NCBI GenBank assembly: GCA_964370855.1
Contig: CAYJMF010000008.1
Coordinates: 1-64,000 of the forward strand
Length of the DNA stretch: 64,000 nucleotides
DNA from: JAKLKS01 sp964370855
GTDB lineage: Bacteria > Planctomycetota > JAJSAM01 > JAKLKS01
Direction: 5' to 3'
Numbering within the stretch: the first letter of the stretch is position 1; every line of letters starts with the position of its first letter. A program made the position numbers and the translations under genes. The notes under the pieces were generated by a model. That model saw only the letters and a program-made list of their open reading frames with translations, was not told the origin of the DNA and searched no databases. Positions 8,607 through 17,542 of this stretch are shown here, piece after piece.

Positions 8607-10271
8607 CTACTCGCCGTCCTTCGGCGGCGGCAGGACGGCGCGGACCACGGCCTCCCGGTCGGCGCCGACGACGACCGGGAGGACGACGCGGCCGTAGTCC
8701 CCCGCCTCGAGCTCGACCTCGTAGGCGCCGAGGCCCTCGGCCTTCAGGCGGAAGCGGGTGCGGCCCCAGTGGATGTTGGTCTTCTCGTAGAGGCTCTCCC
8801 CCTTGCGCCGGAGGTTCACGTAGGTCCAGAACCTCGGGAGCACCGGCTCCTTGCCCGGCGCGAACTCGATCTCGATCCGCACGAGCCTCTCCTCGGAGAG
8901 GCGGATCAGGACCTCGTCCCCGGTCCTCCCCGGGAGCTCGAGGGAGCCCTCCCTCCCCTCGAGGTCCCCCCCGGGCCGCTCCGACGCATCGAGGACCCAG
9001 GGCGGCGGCGGCGCGTCGCGGAGGGTGAACCGGCCCTCGGCGTCGGTGGCGACCCCGATCTCCCCCAGGTACACCGCCGCCCCGGCCACGGGGGCGCCGT
9101 CGGGGTCGACGACGAGGCCGCGCACCGTCTCCCCGGAGGGGAGGACGAGGTCGCCGAGGTCCTCTCCGCGCGACGCGTCGAAGGCCGGGACCGGGAAGGT
9201 GGCGGGCCCGAAGCCCGGCGCCTTGACGCGGACCTCCCCGCCCCCGTCGGGCACCCCCGCCGCCTCGAAGCGCCCGTCCTCCCCGGCGACGGCCGCGGGG
9301 AGGTCCCCGGGGAGGGGCTCCACGCTCCCGTCGGCGCACCGGAGCCAGCGGACGGCAGCCCCGGCCGCGGGGCGGCCCCGGGAGTCGACGCACCGGCCGC
9401 GGAGCGTCCCCGTCCGCTGGAGGCGGACGGCGAGGGGGCCGCGGGCCGCGGCCGCCGCATCGACGGGGACCAGGGCGGGAAGGAACCCCTCGGCGCGGAC
9501 GCGGATGCGGAGGGTCGTCCAGCCCTCGAGGTCGGGACCGCCGACCCTCCCGAGGGGCGCGAATTCGAAGCTCCCGTGCTCCATCCGCTCCGGCGGCACG
9601 GCGAAGTCGTAGGGGCCGATGGAGGAGGACATCGATCCGGTTACGTCCATGACCAGGAGGAGAACCGAGGCGTCGGGCACGGGGCGGTCCTCGGCGTCGA
9701 CGACCGTGCCACGGATCCCGCGGGACGGCTCGAGCCGCAGCTCCACCGCGTGGCGGGCGCCCTCCTTCAGGTGAACCGCCCCGTCCGAGGTCGCGGCCTC
9801 CTCCCCCAGGAAGGCCGCGACGAAGCCCCCCCACAGTGCTCCGGGCACCTCGATCCGGACCCTCCCTTCCCCGTCGGCGATGCCCCGCCCCCTCCGGGGG
9901 GGAAGATCCACGGGTGCGCCCAGGAAGCCGTCCCGCGATGCATCGGATTCGTAGACGCGGACCTCGGCCCCGGCGGCCGGGGTGCCGTCGGGGCGGAGGA
10001 CGCGGATGTCGAGGACGACGGGGAGATTCGCTTCAGGAGAAGCGGGGGCGGAGGCAGTGGCCAGCGCGGCCACGAGCGCCGGGACCGGGTCCGGCGCAAG
10101 GGACGGAGACGGAGACGGAGACGGAGACGGCACACAGGCCGGGGACTCTCCCCGGGGAGACGGCCCGACGCGTGCGCCTCCCTCGCCTCCGCCGCGGAGG
10201 AGAAGCGCCAGGGCCGCGAGGAGGATCAGTACGAGACCGGCCGCGGCCGCCCTCCTGACGTGGATCGTCAT
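8607..10271 (-). CDS. Anchored protein with carboxypeptidase-regulatory-like / Ig-like repeats
   Basis: 554 residues from ATG 10271. An N-terminal anchor (about 10-26) is followed by a Ser/Pro linker with alternating SPSP and then several beta-sandwich repeats of the carboxypeptidase regulatory-like type. Their recurring signature is GTVVDAEDRPVPDA, GRCVDSRGRPAAGAAV, GLVVDPDGAPVAGAAV, each followed by TDAEGRFTL-like strands. These domains are structural and typical of large surface proteins; there is no catalytic motif. It is divergent from the related protein at 10402-12021 across 130 bases, and the two probably arose by duplication. The linker is encoded by a short tandem DNA repeat (see 10105-10128). 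Confidence 0.7.
   Translation of the reverse strand: MTIHVRRAAAAGLVLILLAALALLLRGGGEGGARVGPSPRGESPACVPSPSPSPSPSLAPDPVPALVAALATASAPASPEANLPVVLDIRVLRPDGTPAAGAEVRVYESDASRDGFLGAPVDLPPRRGRGIADGEGRVRIEVPGALWGGFVAAFLGEEAATSDGAVHLKEGARHAVELRLEPSRGIRGTVVDAEDRPVPDASVLLLVMDVTGSMSSSIGPYDFAVPPERMEHGSFEFAPLGRVGGPDLEGWTTLRIRVRAEGFLPALVPVDAAAAARGPLAVRLQRTGTLRGRCVDSRGRPAAGAAVRWLRCADGSVEPLPGDLPAAVAGEDGRFEAAGVPDGGGEVRVKAPGFGPATFPVPAFDASRGEDLGDLVLPSGETVRGLVVDPDGAPVAGAAVYLGEIGVATDAEGRFTLRDAPPPPWVLDASERPGGDLEGREGSLELPGRTGDEVLIRLSEERLVRIEIEFAPGKEPVLPRFWTYVNLRRKGESLYEKTNIHWGRTRFRLKAEGLGAYEVELEAGDYGRVVLPVVVGADREAVVRAVLPPPKDGE
10105..10128. repeat. GGAGAC hexanucleotide tandem repeat
   Basis: Four perfect head-to-tail copies of GGAGAC with partial copies on both sides. 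On the coding (minus) strand they encode alternating Ser and Pro in the linker of the 8607-10271 protein. A 6-base unit keeps frame when copies are gained or lost, so linker length could vary between strains. Confidence 0.8.
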
Positions 10272-10401
10272 ACCGCGATGTTAGACGGCGACGAGCCCGG
10301 GCGTTGCGGGCGATGCGACCGACGGCATCGCCATCCTCCACGAGCACCCGTAGCCGGAATCGGGAGTCGCCCCCCCGACGCGAGGACTACCATCGGGTGT
10401 C

Positions 10402-12021
10402 ATGGCGGCAGGGCGCAGGGCTCCGATCGGAGGCGCCGTTCTCGCGGGACTGCTTCTCGCGGGAATCTGCTTCCTTCTCCTGGGCGGCAGACTCGAAACA
10501 CCGCCGGGCGTCAACCCGGTTCTTCCCGCCGTGGCGACCCCGGCCTCGGTTCCGGAGGTCTCCCCCGTGGAGCCTCCTCCCCCCCACCCTTCCCTCCACG
10601 GTCCATCGACCGCGGCCCCCGGGGCGCCACGGATCGACCCGACATGGACGGTCGAAGTCGAGGTCCGGCGCCCGGACGGCTCGCCGGCGAAGGAAGCCCG
10701 GGTCCTCTTCGCCGGGGAGGACCGGTCCGCACCGGTCGAGGGGCTCACGTCCGAGGAGGGCCGGGCCAGCCTCGAGGTGCGGGGCCCGGGGAGGCTCGTC
10801 GCCTACCACGGCAGGCTTGCGCCATGGACGGGCGAGTCCATGGACCCCCCCGAGTCGGGCACCCGGCAGGTCGCCGTTCAACTGGAGGAGGGCCTCGCCG
10901 TCGAGGGCGTGGTCCTGGAGCAGGACGGAACCACTCCCGCACATCCCCAGCGCGTCCGGGTCCATCGGTCAGCGCCCTTCGCGGGTCTCGCCCTCCCGCC
11001 CTCGGAGTACGAGACCATCACCACCTCGGCGGACGGACGCTTCCGGGTGGTCGGCCTTCTCCCCGGAAAGGTGACGTTGTCCGCCGGCCTGTCGGCCTCG
11101 GAAGCAGGGGGTGCCGCTTCGGTGGAGGCGGAGGCGGGCGCCACGGACGTCCGGATCGTCCTCTCCGCGCAGGCCTGCATCGACTTCCTCATCGTGGACG
11201 CGGAGACGGGCAAGGCGCCCCAAGGAGTCTGGCTCGAGATCTACAGGGTGACGGACCGGGGACCGGGCCTCGTCGCCACCTTCACATCGCCCCAGTTCGA
11301 GGGCTCCCCTCCCCGCGAGGCGAAGCCGTTCGGGACCTGCCCGGTCCTCCCGGGCGAGAAGCAGAGGTTCCGGGTCCGGTGCGATGGGTACTCCGGGAGC
11401 GGGGACATCGACGTCGAGGTGCCTCCCGGCGTCCGGCGGAAGACCGTTCGCGTCGAACTCCAGCCGAACCCGGGCTCCATCTGCACGCTGGTTCTCGTGC
11501 TCTCGCCCCTCCCGGCCCCCGTCCCGGAGCGGCTGGGCGTCACCCGGAACTACGAGGGCGGATCGACCGGCATCAAGTACCCGGTGAAGGACGGCCTGGT
11601 CGAGCTGCGGCTCCCCGAGGGACACAACTCCCTCACCATCGGCGGGAACATCGGTCGACCGGAACCCGATGACCCCTGGCTTCCCCTTCGGCTCGATGTG
11701 GACCTGAGCCGCGGGGAACGGTTGACATGCGAGGTCGCCCTCGAACGGGGCGGGTTCGTCCGGATCTTCGCTCCCGTGGGCATCTCGCTTTCAACCCTCA
11801 GAATCTCGCAGGGAGGGGACGCGATCCCGGGCACACCCTGGGTCCGGGGCACCGAGGGCGACATCCACGAGTGGATCGTCGGTCCGATCCCGCCCGGCGA
11901 ATGGGACCTTCAAGCGCCCGCGCCAGGAGGGGGTTCCTTCCGCCAGCATGTCTCGATTCTCCCGGGCGAAGTCACGGAGTTGAGGGTCCCGGCCCATCCG
12001 GCGGCCGGGAACGGGAAGTAG
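10402..12021 (+). CDS. Anchored carboxypeptidase-regulatory-like protein, paralogue of 8607-10271
   Basis: 539 residues from ATG 10402. N-terminal anchor (about 10-28), Pro-rich linker (about 35-75), then beta-sandwich repeats beginning VEVRRPDGSPAKEARV, close in style to VLDIRVLRPDGTPAAGAEV of the divergent neighbour. Further repeats follow near 145-215 (VEGVVLEQDGTTPAHP, then FRVVGLLPGKVTL) and to the C-terminus. There are no catalytic residues. The last 50 bases overlap the end of the convergent LysE-family gene. Codons in this gene are somewhat less extreme in G/C third positions than in the flanking genes. Confidence 0.7.
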   Translation: MAAGRRAPIGGAVLAGLLLAGICFLLLGGRLETPPGVNPVLPAVATPASVPEVSPVEPPPPHPSLHGPSTAAPGAPRIDPTWTVEVEVRRPDGSPAKEARVLFAGEDRSAPVEGLTSEEGRASLEVRGPGRLVAYHGRLAPWTGESMDPPESGTRQVAVQLEEGLAVEGVVLEQDGTTPAHPQRVRVHRSAPFAGLALPPSEYETITTSADGRFRVVGLLPGKVTLSAGLSASEAGGAASVEAEAGATDVRIVLSAQACIDFLIVDAETGKAPQGVWLEIYRVTDRGPGLVATFTSPQFEGSPPREAKPFGTCPVLPGEKQRFRVRCDGYSGSGDIDVEVPPGVRRKTVRVELQPNPGSICTLVLVLSPLPAPVPERLGVTRNYEGGSTGIKYPVKDGLVELRLPEGHNSLTIGGNIGRPEPDDPWLPLRLDVDLSRGERLTCEVALERGGFVRIFAPVGISLSTLRISQGGDAIPGTPWVRGTEGDIHEWIVGPIPPGEWDLQAPAPGGGSFRQHVSILPGEVTELRVPAHPAAGNGK

Positions 12022-12712
12022 GGGTCCGGAAGGAGTCCGTCGGCGGCTGGCCCGCACCGAGGATGGCGACATGGATCGCGGCGAGGGATGCGAGCACCAG
12101 GAACGCGCCGCCTACGGCGTCGATCACGTGCAGGTACCGCGCGGCGGTGCGGCGGTAGCGGCAGGCGACGAGGGCCACCCCGGTCCACCAGAAGAGCGCG
12201 GCGACCAGCGCGCCCGCCGCCGTCACGACCGTCGTCGCGGCCCCGCGGCCGCCCGACGGCGGGCCGATCGCCGCGAAGACGACGACGAGGGCCGGAAGCG
12301 TCCCCGGGGTGCCGAGCGCCATCGCGCAACCGCAAGCCGCCGAGCGCACCGCACGCGGCGGCGGACCGACATCCGATGCGGGCGGCGCGTCCCGACGACC
12401 CGTGCCCGCGGTGTCGCGCGCCCGGATGAGCAGGCGCACGCCCGCCCAGAGCAGCAGCGGCGCGGCCAGGGACGCCACGACGCGGGGCGCCGCGCCGGGG
12501 GATCCGCGCAGGGATGCGACTCCATGGGCCGCGATGGCCACGCAGGTGGCGTCACCCAGGGCGGACCCGGCCGCGATGGAGAACCCGGCCCCGAAACCGT
12601 GGCGCACCGACCTTGCCACGCAGAGGGTTCCCATGGCGCCGGGAGGAACGCAGAGCACGAGGCCCGCGAGCACGCCCCGCGCGAATTCCACGCCCGCCTC
12701 AGCGGTGTCCAT
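11972..12712 (-). CDS. LysE/RhtB-family amino acid exporter
   Basis: 246 residues from ATG 12712. About six hydrophobic segments and the N-terminal LysE-family signature are visible: PPGAMGTLCVARSVRHGFG followed by GSALGDATCVA, matching the usual PGP...G...G...GD pattern. Family members export amino acids or similar small solutes by proton exchange. The substrate cannot be read from sequence. The start lies nine bases after the stop of the radical SAM gene on the same strand, so the two are almost certainly co-transcribed. The exporter may therefore release a product of that enzyme. The hydrophilic Pro-rich tail overlaps the convergent gene ending at 12021 by 50 bases. Confidence 0.8.
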   Translation of the reverse strand: MDTAEAGVEFARGVLAGLVLCVPPGAMGTLCVARSVRHGFGAGFSIAAGSALGDATCVAIAAHGVASLRGSPGAAPRVVASLAAPLLLWAGVRLLIRARDTAGTGRRDAPPASDVGPPPRAVRSAACGCAMALGTPGTLPALVVVFAAIGPPSGGRGAATTVVTAAGALVAALFWWTGVALVACRYRRTAARYLHVIDAVGGAFLVLASLAAIHVAILGAGQPPTDSFRTPTSRSRPPDGPGPSTP

Positions 12713-12721
12713 GGGACGGCG

Positions 12722-14182
12722 TCACGGCGTGCACCGCCCGCTGGAGCGAGGCGGGCTCCGCACCTCGACAGGAAGCGGGGCCCACCGCCTCGATTCGGCC
12801 CCTTCGATGGGCATGTCGCCGGACGGGCCGGCGGAACCGGCGGCCTGCGTCCGCGCCACGAACGGCTGGGGCGCGTTCAGGCACTCGAGGTACCGCGAGC
12901 GCGTCCCGAGGTTGAGGCCCGCGTACACGAGAGACCCGAACGCGCCGCGTCTCCAGGGCGGCATCCCGAAGAAGCGCCTGATGATCGACGCCCGGGAGTA
13001 CGTCTCACGGATCACTCGAGCCACGCCGTCGACCAGCTCCTCGGGGCGCATCGCGAGCGGGCGGTAAAGCAGCGTGTCCGACGTGTGGCCGTCGAGCCAC
13101 CACCGAGGTGCGTAGAGCCGATCCTCGCGCTGGAGGCGCGCGTAGAGAGCCGTGCCCGGGAACGGCACGAGCACGCGGAGCTGGGCGGCGTCGAGACGCG
13201 CCTTCGATGCGAACTCCAGCGTCCGGTCGAACACGCCCGCGTCGTCGTGATCGAACCCGAACACGAACGCGCCGAGGATCGCGATGCCGGCGTCGTGGAA
13301 GCGCCGCATCGCCTCCAGGGGATCGATGCGGCGTTCGAGCTTGCGCAGTCCTCCCCTGGTGTCCGGATGCAGCGTCTCGAACCCGACCAGGAGCCCGATG
13401 CACCCGGCGCGGCGCATCGCACGGAGGAGCCCGGGGTCCTCGGCGAGCCCGATCGTGCCCTGGCCGCACCATGTCTTGCCGAGAGGCGCGAGCCGATCCA
13501 TGAGGACGTGCGTCGCGCGCCGGTCGAGCCCGAACGAATCGTCGACGAGGAAGAGCTGCTTTCCCTCGACGCTCTCGACCTCCGCCATCACCTCGTCGAC
13601 GGGACGGACGCGCATCCTCGACCCGAACACCGACGAGACCGAGCAGAATTCGCACCCGTACGGGCACCCTCGCGTGGTCTCGATGCCGGTCGCCAGCGGC
13701 GTGTAGCCGTGACGCTCCGGCGCCGGGTACAGGTCCCAGCGCGGACGCGGCGAGCCGGCGAGCGGGCGCCCCCCGCCGTTCGCGTAACAGCGCCCGAGTC
13801 GTCCCGCCGCGGCGTCCGCGAGGAGCCCCGGCCAGAGCGACTCCGCCTCGCCGCGGACGACCGCGTCCGCGTGCTCGAGCGCCTCCTGCGGCATCACCGT
13901 CGCGTGCACGCCGCCCATGACGACCTTCGCGCCGAGCGCCCGGTAGTGGTCGCCGAGGAAGTACGCGCGCCGCGCGAGTTCCGTCATCACCGTGATGCCG
14001 ACGAGGTCCGGTCCCGCACGGTGGTCGGATGCGGCGAACGACTCGTCGACGATCTCGACGTCGTGCCCCGGCGGCGTCAGCCCCGCGAGAAGCGGGAGGT
14101 TGAGCCGACGGACCTTGAACGTCCCTCCGCTCGACAGCGCATCGTCGCCGGGAACGAACGGCGCGATCAGCCGGATTCTCAT
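12722..14182 (-). CDS. B12-binding-domain radical SAM protein
   Basis: 486 residues. The ATG at 14182 is preferred because AAAGGAG lies just upstream; a TTG at 14206 is also in frame. Residues about 1-140 form a Rossmann-like cobalamin-binding-type domain (ITVMTELA, VVMGGVHATVMP, DAVVRGEAE). The radical SAM core begins at ETTRGCPYGCEFCSV, whose CxxxCxxC ligates the 4Fe-4S cluster that cleaves S-adenosylmethionine. It continues through FLVDDSFGLD and VGFETLHPDTRGGL. Members of this class methylate or rearrange unreactive carbons or act in specialised biosynthesis; the substrate is unknown. It is followed within nine bases by the LysE-type exporter. Base use in this pair (more GCG, CGC and TCG codons, fewer GGG runs) looks different from the neighbours and may mark a transferred unit. 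Confidence 0.85.
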   Translation of the reverse strand: MRIRLIAPFVPGDDALSSGGTFKVRRLNLPLLAGLTPPGHDVEIVDESFAASDHRAGPDLVGITVMTELARRAYFLGDHYRALGAKVVMGGVHATVMPQEALEHADAVVRGEAESLWPGLLADAAAGRLGRCYANGGGRPLAGSPRPRWDLYPAPERHGYTPLATGIETTRGCPYGCEFCSVSSVFGSRMRVRPVDEVMAEVESVEGKQLFLVDDSFGLDRRATHVLMDRLAPLGKTWCGQGTIGLAEDPGLLRAMRRAGCIGLLVGFETLHPDTRGGLRKLERRIDPLEAMRRFHDAGIAILGAFVFGFDHDDAGVFDRTLEFASKARLDAAQLRVLVPFPGTALYARLQREDRLYAPRWWLDGHTSDTLLYRPLAMRPEELVDGVARVIRETYSRASIIRRFFGMPPWRRGAFGSLVYAGLNLGTRSRYLECLNAPQPFVARTQAAGSAGPSGDMPIEGAESRRWAPLPVEVRSPPRSSGRCTP

Positions 14183-14358
14183 CTCCTGCTCCTTTCGCCT
14201 CGACAACGAGAGTCACCAGCCGTGCCTCGCAAGGCCCGCGCCAATGGATTCCCGGTCCGGACCGTTCCGATCCCGGGATCCGACGGGTGCGTGACCAACA
14301 CCGGTCCCGGGGCTGGTGGGCCGGCCGGCATCGCCCTAGGATCGATCCGGGAGAACCC

Positions 14359-16002
14359 ATGGCGGACTGGCTCCGGTGGCTGGAGACGAGGCAGCAGCAC
14401 TTCGCCCTCCTCACGGCGGCGCTCGCGGCGCTCTTCTGCGCGTTCCTCGTGTTCAGGAGCCCCCGCAACACCTTCACCGGCCTCCTCGCCGCCATCGTGG
14501 TGAGCATGGCCGAATGGAACTTCCTCGAGTGGTTGCAGGGTCCGCGGGTTCCGAGGCCCGACCCGGCGAAGACGGAGATGGCATGGGCCATGAACCTGCA
14601 GTTCGCGGGCATCGCCCTCCTCCCGGCCCTCCTGCTCCACTTCGCGGCCGCCGTCATCGGGGACGGACGCCGCAGGACCTGGGCGGTCCGCGGAGGCTAC
14701 GCGGTGGCGGCGGTGTTCTCCTCCATCGCCATGGGCGGGCTCCTGAGCGGCCCCCTGGACGCCTACTTCTGGTCCGACGCATACAACCGCGACTTCTCCG
14801 TGGCCGCGGTGCCGGTCCTCGCGCTGGCGATGGGACTCCTCTGCCACGGAGCGCTGGCCGGACCGAGGGAGGTCCGGGGCGTCCTGGGCTACGTCCTGTT
14901 GGCGGCGTTCCTGGCCGGAATCCCGGGCATCCTGGAACTCCTGAGGGGCTTCATCTCGTGGGCCCCGAGCCTGCCGAATCTCGGCGCGGCCCTCGCAAGC
15001 GTGGTCCTGGCGTTCGCCGCGTGGAGGAACCGGGAGATGTTCGACTCCCTGTCGATCCTCCGGAAGGAGACGGCGGGGCTCCTGGCGAGGACGCGCCACG
15101 GGCTCGTCTCCTTCGATGTCGCGGGGAACGCGGTGTTCGCGAGCGCGCTCGCGCTCCGGATCCTCGGCGGGAGGCCTCGGACCCTGGCCGACGTCGATGC
15201 GGCTCTCCCCGGACTCCAGGGGAAGGGGGGAGTCGGCTGCTTCCGCCGGGACGGACGGGTCATCCGGGCGACGGTCCTCCCGGCGCGTTCCGTTCCGGGA
15301 GGGCCGCCCCGCCACTTCCTGCTCGTCGAGGACTGCACGGAGGAGACGCGCCTCCTCCGCGAAATGGCCCAGCGGGAGGCCATGGCCTCCCTGGGCGAGG
15401 CCTCCGCCACGATGGCGCACGAGCTCCGCAACGCGCTCACCGCGGTCGATTCCACCATCGACACCCTCTCGCGGGAGGCCAACCCGGACCCGGGGGCCCT
15501 GCGCGCCCTCCATGCCGAGGTCCGCCGGCTGAACGGGTCCATGACGAAGTACCTCGCCCTCGCGCGTGTCCCTCGCCTGGATCGCCAGGGGGTCGATCTC
15601 GATCGCCTCCTCCACAGGGTCGCGGAGATGTTCGCCGCGGGCCCCGGAGTGCGGTTCCCGCCGGCCGGGGCAGCCCTCCGCGTCGATGCCGACCCCGATC
15701 TCCTCGGGCAGGTGTTCCACAACCTCCTCCGCAACGCGGGGGAGGCCGGTGCCCGGGAGATACGCCTCTCGACGCGGCGGGAGGGGGACGAGGCCGTGGT
15801 GACCGTGGGCAACGACGGCCCGCCCATCGGGCGGGAGATCCTGTCGAGGCTGTTCGAGCCCTTCGTCACCACCCGGCGGGAGGGAACCGGGCTCGGCCTC
15901 GCGCTCTGCCGCAGGATCGTGACGGCCCACGGTGGCCGCATCTCCGGTCGCAACGTCGAGGGGGGCGTGGAGTTCGAGGTGAGGCTGCCATGGACATCCT
16001 GA
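14359..16002 (+). CDS. NtrB-like membrane sensor histidine kinase
   Basis: 547 residues from ATG 14359. The N-terminal 220 residues contain about seven hydrophobic helices, like the 7TM-type sensor modules. Residues about 228-330 form a PAS-like domain (HGLVSFDVAGNAVFAS). The kinase core has the H-box MAHELRNALT with phospho-acceptor His354, the N-box FHNLLRNAGEA, and the G-boxes EPFVTTRREGTGLGLAL. The missing transmitter extras and the H-box type are NtrB/AtoS-like, fitting the sigma-54 activator that follows. The stop overlaps the regulator start by 13 bases, so the pair is translationally coupled. The signal sensed is unknown. Confidence 0.9.
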   Translation: MADWLRWLETRQQHFALLTAALAALFCAFLVFRSPRNTFTGLLAAIVVSMAEWNFLEWLQGPRVPRPDPAKTEMAWAMNLQFAGIALLPALLLHFAAAVIGDGRRRTWAVRGGYAVAAVFSSIAMGGLLSGPLDAYFWSDAYNRDFSVAAVPVLALAMGLLCHGALAGPREVRGVLGYVLLAAFLAGIPGILELLRGFISWAPSLPNLGAALASVVLAFAAWRNREMFDSLSILRKETAGLLARTRHGLVSFDVAGNAVFASALALRILGGRPRTLADVDAALPGLQGKGGVGCFRRDGRVIRATVLPARSVPGGPPRHFLLVEDCTEETRLLREMAQREAMASLGEASATMAHELRNALTAVDSTIDTLSREANPDPGALRALHAEVRRLNGSMTKYLALARVPRLDRQGVDLDRLLHRVAEMFAAGPGVRFPPAGAALRVDADPDLLGQVFHNLLRNAGEAGAREIRLSTRREGDEAVVTVGNDGPPIGREILSRLFEPFVTTRREGTGLGLALCRRIVTAHGGRISGRNVEGGVEFEVRLPWTS

Positions 16003-17315
16003 TCATCGACGACGAAGAGTCGGTCTGCCGGGGGCTCTCGGGCCTCCTGCGACAGGAGGGTTTCTCCTGCTCCTACGAGACGGACCCCCGGAAGGGGGTG
16101 GCCGCCGCACCGGGCGCGTCGGTGGTCCTCCTCGACCTCCGGTTGCCCGGCGTCCACGGCCTGGACCTGCTGGAGGAGGTGCTGCGCACCGTCCCCCGGA
16201 CCCCGATCGTCATGGTGACCGCCCACGGGACGGTGCGGGACGCCGTGGAGGCGATGAAGCGGGGGGCCTTCGATTTCATCCTGAAGCCCCCGACCCGGGA
16301 GGACATCGTCGCCGCCGTCGAGAAGGCGCTGCATGCCGCCGAGGACGACGAGGGCGTGTCGGACATGTACTACGCCCTCCCCGGCGATGTCGTCTTCCGC
16401 GACCCTGCCACGCGGGGGCTGCTGGAGCAGATGCGCCGCGTCGCGGCCGCGGATCTCCCGATCCTCCTGGAGGGGGAGACGGGCGTGGGCAAGGAGGTCT
16501 TCGCCCGGCTCGTGCGGGCGTGGGGGAACCGCCCCGAAGGCCCCTTCGTGAGGATCAACTGCGCCGCCATCCCCGAGAACCTCTTCGAGAGCGAGGTCTT
16601 CGGGCACGAGAAGGGGGCCTTCACCGGGGCGTCCATCCCCAAGCCCGGCCGCGTGGAGCTGGCGGACGGCGGCACGCTCTTCCTCGACGAGATCGGGGAG
16701 CTGGCGCTCCCCTCCCAGGCGAAACTGCTCCAGTTCCTCCAGGACGGGACCTTCGAGAGGGTGGGCGGCGTGCGCACCCTCCGCAGCGACGCGCGGCTCG
16801 TGGCCGCCACCAACCGGGACCTCGAGGCCTGCGTGCGGGACAGGACCTTCCGCGAGGACCTCCTCTACCGGCTGTCCGGGTTCCGCCTCCGCGTTCCCCC
16901 GCTCCGGGAGCGGAGGGGGGACGTGGCCGCCCTCGCCGACCACTTCCTCGCACGATTCGCGGGGCGCTCCGGGAAGTCGATCCGATTCGGCCCCGGGGCG
17001 GCCGAGGCCCTCGTCGCCCGCGAATGGCCCGGGAACGTCCGGGAGCTGGAGCGCACCGTGGAACGGGCCGTCGCCCTGGCGCAGGGGCCCCTCCTCGCGC
17101 CCGCCGATCTCCTGCCCTCCGCCCCGCCGGCGGTCGTCGCCCCCGTCACCACGCTCCGGGAGCAGAAGAGGGAGTTCGAGCGGGCCCGGGTGAGGGAGGC
17201 GCTTTCCAGGACGGGAGAGAACCGGACCGAGGCCGCGAAGCTCCTCGGGATGTCCCGCCGCATGCTCCAGAAGAAGCTCAGGGATTTCGGGATGCAGGAG
17301 CCCAGGGGCGGATAG
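15990..17315 (+). CDS. NtrC-family sigma-54-dependent response regulator
   Basis: 441 residues from ATG 15990, inside the end of the kinase gene. The receiver domain (1-120) has the acidic pocket IIDDEE, phospho-acceptor Asp49 in LLDLRLPG, the Thr of MVTAHGT and the Lys of FILKPP. The AAA+ domain (about 135-375) has Walker A GETGVGKE, the sigma-54-contacting loop GAFTGA (about 209-214), Walker B LFLDEIGEL and the arginine region. A Fis-type helix-turn-helix ends the protein (NRTEAAKLLGMSRRMLQKKL). It should activate sigma-54 promoters in response to the upstream kinase. No convincing -24/-12 site was found by eye nearby, so its targets are unknown. Confidence 0.93.
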   Translation: MDILIIDDEESVCRGLSGLLRQEGFSCSYETDPRKGVAAAPGASVVLLDLRLPGVHGLDLLEEVLRTVPRTPIVMVTAHGTVRDAVEAMKRGAFDFILKPPTREDIVAAVEKALHAAEDDEGVSDMYYALPGDVVFRDPATRGLLEQMRRVAAADLPILLEGETGVGKEVFARLVRAWGNRPEGPFVRINCAAIPENLFESEVFGHEKGAFTGASIPKPGRVELADGGTLFLDEIGELALPSQAKLLQFLQDGTFERVGGVRTLRSDARLVAATNRDLEACVRDRTFREDLLYRLSGFRLRVPPLRERRGDVAALADHFLARFAGRSGKSIRFGPGAAEALVAREWPGNVRELERTVERAVALAQGPLLAPADLLPSAPPAVVAPVTTLREQKREFERARVREALSRTGENRTEAAKLLGMSRRMLQKKLRDFGMQEPRGG

Positions 17316-17338
17316 GCCCCGCTTCCCCCTGCCTCCCA

Positions 17339-17360
17339 GGTGCGAACCAACATTCGCACC
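17339..17360 (+). terminator. Stem-loop after the two-component operon
   Basis: An 8-base-pair perfect stem, GGTGCGAA with TTCGCACC, around a 6-base loop, beginning 23 bases after the regulator stop. No U-run follows, so it is a candidate terminator or 3' stabilising hairpin rather than a textbook intrinsic terminator. Confidence 0.45.
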
Positions 17361-17542
17361 GGTGGGAACCCCGCTTCACGGGGTGGACCCCCGGCCGACT
17401 CCCCGGCGGCCGACCGGGGCCGGCGGGAGCGGCCTGCCCCTTGCCCCTCCCGTTCTCCTGGATGCCGGCCCGGGGGCGTCCGGCAGCAAGGTGCCTTCGT
17501 GCGCAGGACAATCGCCCTTACCCCGCTCGCGCCATGGCGAGG

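Noticed and set aside
17316..17542. Sigma-54 promoter (TGGC-N-TTGC type) near the two-component operon
   Set aside because: No site with both GG and GC elements at correct spacing was found by eye.
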